7,702 nt of DNA, taken from NCBI GenBank assembly GCA_900555195.1, contig USKC01000144.1:1-7702 (forward strand), in the 5' to 3' direction. Position 1 is the first letter of the stretch. Every line of letters begins with the position of its first letter. Source of the stretch: an uncultured Lachnospiraceae bacterium. Its GTDB lineage: Bacteria; Bacillota; Clostridia; Lachnospirales; Lachnospiraceae. Positions 5,881 to 7,702 of the stretch are shown here, in pieces. A program made the position numbers and the translations under genes. Below the pieces are notes generated by a model. It had not been told where the DNA came from, made no database searches, and saw nothing but the letters and a program-made list of their open reading frames with translations.

Positions 5881-7702
5881 ACCATCTGTTTTTCAGCTTG
5901 TTCTGAAGCCTGTAGAGCGTATTCAGCGCATCCAGGGGCGTCATCGTGCTGACGTCAACATTTTTCAATTCTTCCAGCACATCCGCATCGGTTACGGTAT
6001 CGAACAGAGAAATCTGTTCCAGATCCACCTCATCATAATGTTCCTGCTTCTTTCCGCTTCCGGAACCCGTATCCGCTACGGAAATGTTCTGTATTTTCTC
6101 TGTAATATCATTATCGGTAAGCTGCTCCACGATTTCCTTCGCCCGGTCAATCACCATGTCGGGCACACCCGCCAGCCGGGCCACCTGAATGCCGTAGCTT
6201 TTATCCGCACCGCCCTTGATGATCTTGCGCAGGAATACGATATCATCCCCTTTTTCCTTCACCGCGATGCAATAATTGTTCACATTATGCATCTTTCCTT
6301 CCAGTTCCGTCAGTTCATGGTAATGGGTGGCGAAAAGGGTTTTGGCTCCCAGAAGCTTCCGGTTGCTGATATGTTCGATTACCGCCCAGGCGATGGAAAG
6401 TCCGTCAAAGGTGGAAGTCCCTCTTCCGATTTCATCCAGGATCAGAAGGCTGTTGCGTGTGGCATTCCTGAGGATATTGGCGACCTCGCTCATCTCCACC
6501 ATGAAAGTGCTCTGGCCGCTGGCCAGGTCATCTGATGCGCCTACCCGGGTAAAAATCCGATCCACCACGCCGATATTCGCGCTGCGTGCCGGAACAAAGC
6601 TTCCGATCTGAGCCATCAGCACAATCAGCGCTGTCTGCCTCATATAGGTGGACTTTCCTGCCATGTTCGGCCCCGTAATCACAGCGATCTGGTGGGAATG
6701 ATTATCCAGATAGGTATCATTGGGAATGAACATATCATGATCAATCATCCGCTCCACCACCGGATGGCGGCCTTCCTTGATCTGAATCAATCCCTTTTCA
6801 TTCAGGGTAGGTCTGACATAATGGTTCTGTTCCGCCACCAAGGACAGGGAACAGAATACATCCAGCCGGGCGACCGCTTTTGCTGTAGCCTGAATTCGCT
6901 CCACCTGAGAGGCGACCTTATCGCGCACCTCACAGAACAGATCATATTCCAGCGTACACAGCTTATCTTCCGCGTTCAGGATCGTATCTTCCAGTTCCTT
7001 CAATCTGGAGGTGGTAAAACGTTCCGCATTGGTCAGCGTCTGTTTTCTTACATAATCGTCCGGAACCAGATTCAGGTAAGACTTCGTCACTTCCAGATAG
7101 TAGCCGAACACCTTGTTGTACTTGATTTTCAGATTCTTGATGCCGGTTTTCTCCCTCTCCCTGGCCTCCAGTTCGGCCAGCCAATTCTTTCCTTCCGTCT
7201 TGGCCCTACGCAGATTATCCACATCCTGATTATAGCCCTCTTTGATGATGCCGCCTTCCCGGATGGTGATGGGCGGTTCCTCTTCAATGGACATTTGTAT
7301 CAATTCATACAGGTCTTCCAGACCGTCAATTTCTTCTTCAATCTTCTGATTGGCCGCACCCGGAAGGTTTCTCAGCACAGTCTTAATATGCGGGAGCATC
7401 TCCATGGAACTTCTGAATGCGAGCAGATCCCTGGGATTGGCCGTTTTATAGCTCACCTTGCCAAGGAGCCTCTCCATATCATAGATGGGCGCCAGATATT
7501 CCCTGAGTTCATCTCTGGAAAGCGGATCCTTGCAGAACGCTTCCACCGCATCCAGCCGCTCTTCCATCTCGCTTCTGGAGATCAATGGCTGTTCCAGAAA
7601 GCTGCGCAGAAGGCGGCCTCCCATGGCCGTTTTCGTCTTATCCAGCACCCACAGAAGAGACCCCCTCTTATTCTTCTCCCGCAGCGTCTCCACCAGTTCC
7701 AG
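5879..7702 (-). CDS. mutS: DNA mismatch repair protein MutS (C-terminal 607 residues; 5' end outside window)
   Basis: The frame is open to the last base of the window, so this is the C-terminal 607 residues of a protein usually about 870 long. The missing part holds the mismatch-binding domain with its Phe-x-Glu and the connector. The fragment starts in the core (LELVETLREK..., then RGSLLWVLDKTKTAMGGRLLR at fragment 13-33), goes through the lever/clamp helices, and ends with the ABC-type ATPase: Walker A GPNMAGKS (344-351), signature ASGQSTFMVEM (394-404), Walker B LLILDE (419-424), ATHYHEL (458-464) and the helix-turn-helix contact KSYGIQVARLAGVP (501-514). A Gly/Ser-rich linker (545-550) leads to QISLF (563-567), which fits the beta-clamp binding consensus, and a C-terminal oligomerisation helix. 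MutS recognises mismatches and recruits MutL, encoded 10 nt downstream. There is no start codon to choose within the window; a GTG at 7693 is an internal Val codon. Confidence 0.98.
   Translation of the reverse strand: MELVETLREKNKRGSLLWVLDKTKTAMGGRLLRSFLEQPLISRSEMEERLDAVEAFCKDPLSRDELREYLAPIYDMERLLGKVSYKTANPRDLLAFRSSMEMLPHIKTVLRNLPGAANQKIEEEIDGLEDLYELIQMSIEEEPPITIREGGIIKEGYNQDVDNLRRAKTEGKNWLAELEAREREKTGIKNLKIKYNKVFGYYLEVTKSYLNLVPDDYVRKQTLTNAERFTTSRLKELEDTILNAEDKLCTLEYDLFCEVRDKVASQVERIQATAKAVARLDVFCSLSLVAEQNHYVRPTLNEKGLIQIKEGRHPVVERMIDHDMFIPNDTYLDNHSHQIAVITGPNMAGKSTYMRQTALIVLMAQIGSFVPARSANIGVVDRIFTRVGASDDLASGQSTFMVEMSEVANILRNATRNSLLILDEIGRGTSTFDGLSIAWAVIEHISNRKLLGAKTLFATHYHELTELEGKMHNVNNYCIAVKEKGDDIVFLRKIIKGGADKSYGIQVARLAGVPDMVIDRAKEIVEQLTDNDITEKIQNISVADTGSGSGKKQEHYDEVDLEQISLFDTVTDADVLEELKNVDVSTMTPLDALNTLYRLQNKLKNRW
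6002..6016 (-). other. Predicted beta-clamp binding motif QISLF in MutS
   Basis: Gln-Ile-Ser-Leu-Phe at fragment residues 563-567 sits in the acidic, flexible segment between the ATPase and the C-terminal helix. It matches the QLSLF-type consensus for docking on the DNA polymerase sliding clamp, the position where MutS proteins usually carry such a motif. It would tether MutS to replication forks. Confidence 0.7.

Noticed and set aside
6963..7184. A 73-codon minus-strand ORF inside mutS in another frame
   Set aside because: It lies wholly within the conserved MutS frame and shows no independent coding signal.

Overview
The window looks like an ordinary stretch of core chromosome from a member of the Clostridia, most likely a Lachnospiraceae gut anaerobe with moderate G+C. 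This is an inference from the gene order and protein character: MutS and an endonuclease-type MutL, MiaA, a PLP enzyme of the 'methionine gamma-lyase / aluminium resistance' family, a DUF4321-type membrane protein, RadC and an MreB-like actin. Every gene I can support lies on the minus strand, so transcription runs from high to low coordinates. The two outer genes, mutS and mreB, are cut by the window edges. I see no rRNA, tRNA, CRISPR array, insertion sequence, integrase or attachment site, and no block of foreign-looking composition.

Layout in the direction of transcription: mutS (5' part missing; ends at 5879), 10 nt gap, mutL (5868-3730), 14 nt gap, miaA (3715-2756), 52 nt gap, PLP enzyme (2703-1408), 131 nt gap, DUF4321-type protein (1276-1028), 50 nt gap (or a 4 nt overlap if a GTG start is used), radC (977-276), 16 nt gap, mreB (259 to the edge). 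Several ribosome binding sites sit on or just after the previous stop codon (mutS/mutL, mutL/miaA, radC/mreB), as expected of polycistronic mRNAs. The only gap with room for a promoter or terminator is 1277-1407. I read the window as two transcription units, mutS-mutL-miaA-PLP enzyme and DUF4321-radC-mreB, possibly joined by read-through.

Functionally, MutS and MutL form a methyl-independent mismatch-repair pair: MutS carries a beta-clamp binding pentapeptide near its C-terminus and MutL carries the metal-binding endonuclease motif. MiaA modifies A37 of tRNAs. The PLP enzyme probably acts on sulfur amino acids, but its true substrate is unclear. RadC and MreB begin what in many Firmicutes continues as mreC-mreD and division genes.

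I found no convincing undescribed system. The points most worth a second look are small-scale: a 17-codon ORF exactly bridging miaA and the PLP gene by TGATG junctions at both ends; the absence of hfq from its usual place after miaA; a five-unit 15-bp tandem repeat in the MutL linker; and an A8 tract in the last codons of mutL, where single-base slippage would remove or extend the conserved C-terminus of a mismatch-repair protein.
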